From Rickettsia typhi (GTDB lineage Bacteria; Pseudomonadota; Alphaproteobacteria; Rickettsiales; UBA1997), in assembly GCA_945888585.1 (NCBI GenBank), contig CAMDAI010000070.1, positions 1 to 6,745 on the forward strand: a DNA stretch of 6,745 nucleotides. The letters are read 5' to 3'. Each line of letters opens with the position of its first letter. Positions within the stretch are counted from its first letter, which is position 1. Under the pieces are notes generated by a model. That model was not told the DNA's origin, made no database searches, and worked only from the letters and a program-made list of their open reading frames with translations. The position numbers and the translations under genes were made by a program. Positions 6,586 to 6,745 of this stretch are shown here, one piece after another.

Positions 6586-6745
6586 ATGATTAAAATAAAA
6601 GATCTCTCAATTTCATTTAACGGCCGCACAATATTTGAAGATGTTAATGTAATTATTAATGGTGGTGACAAGGTTGGTTTTATTGGTCGCAATGGTAGTG
6701 GAAAAAGTACTTTTCTAAAATTAATGTTAGGAAAAATTGAAGCTG
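6586..6745 (+). CDS. ABC-type ATPase, probably ABC-F family, N-terminal fragment
   Basis: Only the first 53 codons are in the window; the frame is open to the right edge. The fragment starts MIKIKDLSISFNGRTIFEDV, typical of an ABC nucleotide-binding domain's first strands with an aromatic near residue 10. It continues with a complete Walker A, GFIGRNGSGKST (about 34-45), and FLKLMLGKIEA. The GDKVGFIGRNGSGKST form resembles Uup/EttA-type ABC-F proteins, which are soluble, have two ATPase domains and act on ribosomes rather than in transport. The signature, Walker B and inter-domain linker that would prove this lie outside the window. A single-domain transporter ATPase is the alternative and matters here, because the divergent exporter gene lacks an ATPase domain. 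The ATG is the first in frame and has no Shine-Dalgarno sequence (TTTTTAACG precedes it). Confidence 0.85.
   Translation, partial: MIKIKDLSISFNGRTIFEDVNVIINGGDKVGFIGRNGSGKSTFLKLMLGKIEA

Overview
This is a strongly A+T-rich window (roughly two thirds A+T by eye) from a Gram-negative bacterium. The Gram-negative call rests on three envelope components: a TonB-dependent outer-membrane receptor, a TolC-type outer-membrane factor and a periplasmic adaptor. The base composition, the compact spacing and the near absence of Shine-Dalgarno sequences would fit an AT-rich proteobacterium, possibly alphaproteobacterial or host-associated. I cannot fix the taxon from sequence alone.

Layout: almost everything is on the minus strand, so genes read from right to left. 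From the right: a 667-residue protein that joins an ABC-exporter membrane domain (no ATPase domain) to an HlyD-type adaptor (4409-6412); a TolC-family outer-membrane protein (3016-4440) that overlaps it by 32 bases; a 109-base gap with candidate promoter elements; a 116-residue two-helix membrane protein resembling DUF2946 (2556-2906); a 103-base gap with inverted repeats; a 694-residue TonB-dependent receptor (368-2452); and, 8 bases on, the first 119 codons of an ExbB/TolQ/MotA-type proton channel subunit that runs off the left edge. At the right edge a divergent plus-strand gene begins, probably an ABC-F ATPase (6586 onward, cut by the window). No stretch longer than 300 bases lacks a gene; the largest gap is the 173-base divergent intergenic region 6413-6585.

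Two modules appear. The right module looks like a type I-like tripartite exporter: inner-membrane segment and periplasmic adaptor in one polypeptide, followed by its outer-membrane duct. It lacks the nucleotide-binding domain that should power it. The left module looks like an energised outer-membrane uptake locus: small metal-associated-type membrane protein, receptor, then energy-transducing channel. The ExbD and TonB partners would be expected beyond the left edge. The cargo of the exporter and the ligand of the receptor are not revealed by the window.

The observation most worth following is the fusion of an ATPase-less ABC membrane domain to an HlyD adaptor. No RNA genes, CRISPR arrays, insertion sequences or convincing intrinsic terminators were seen.
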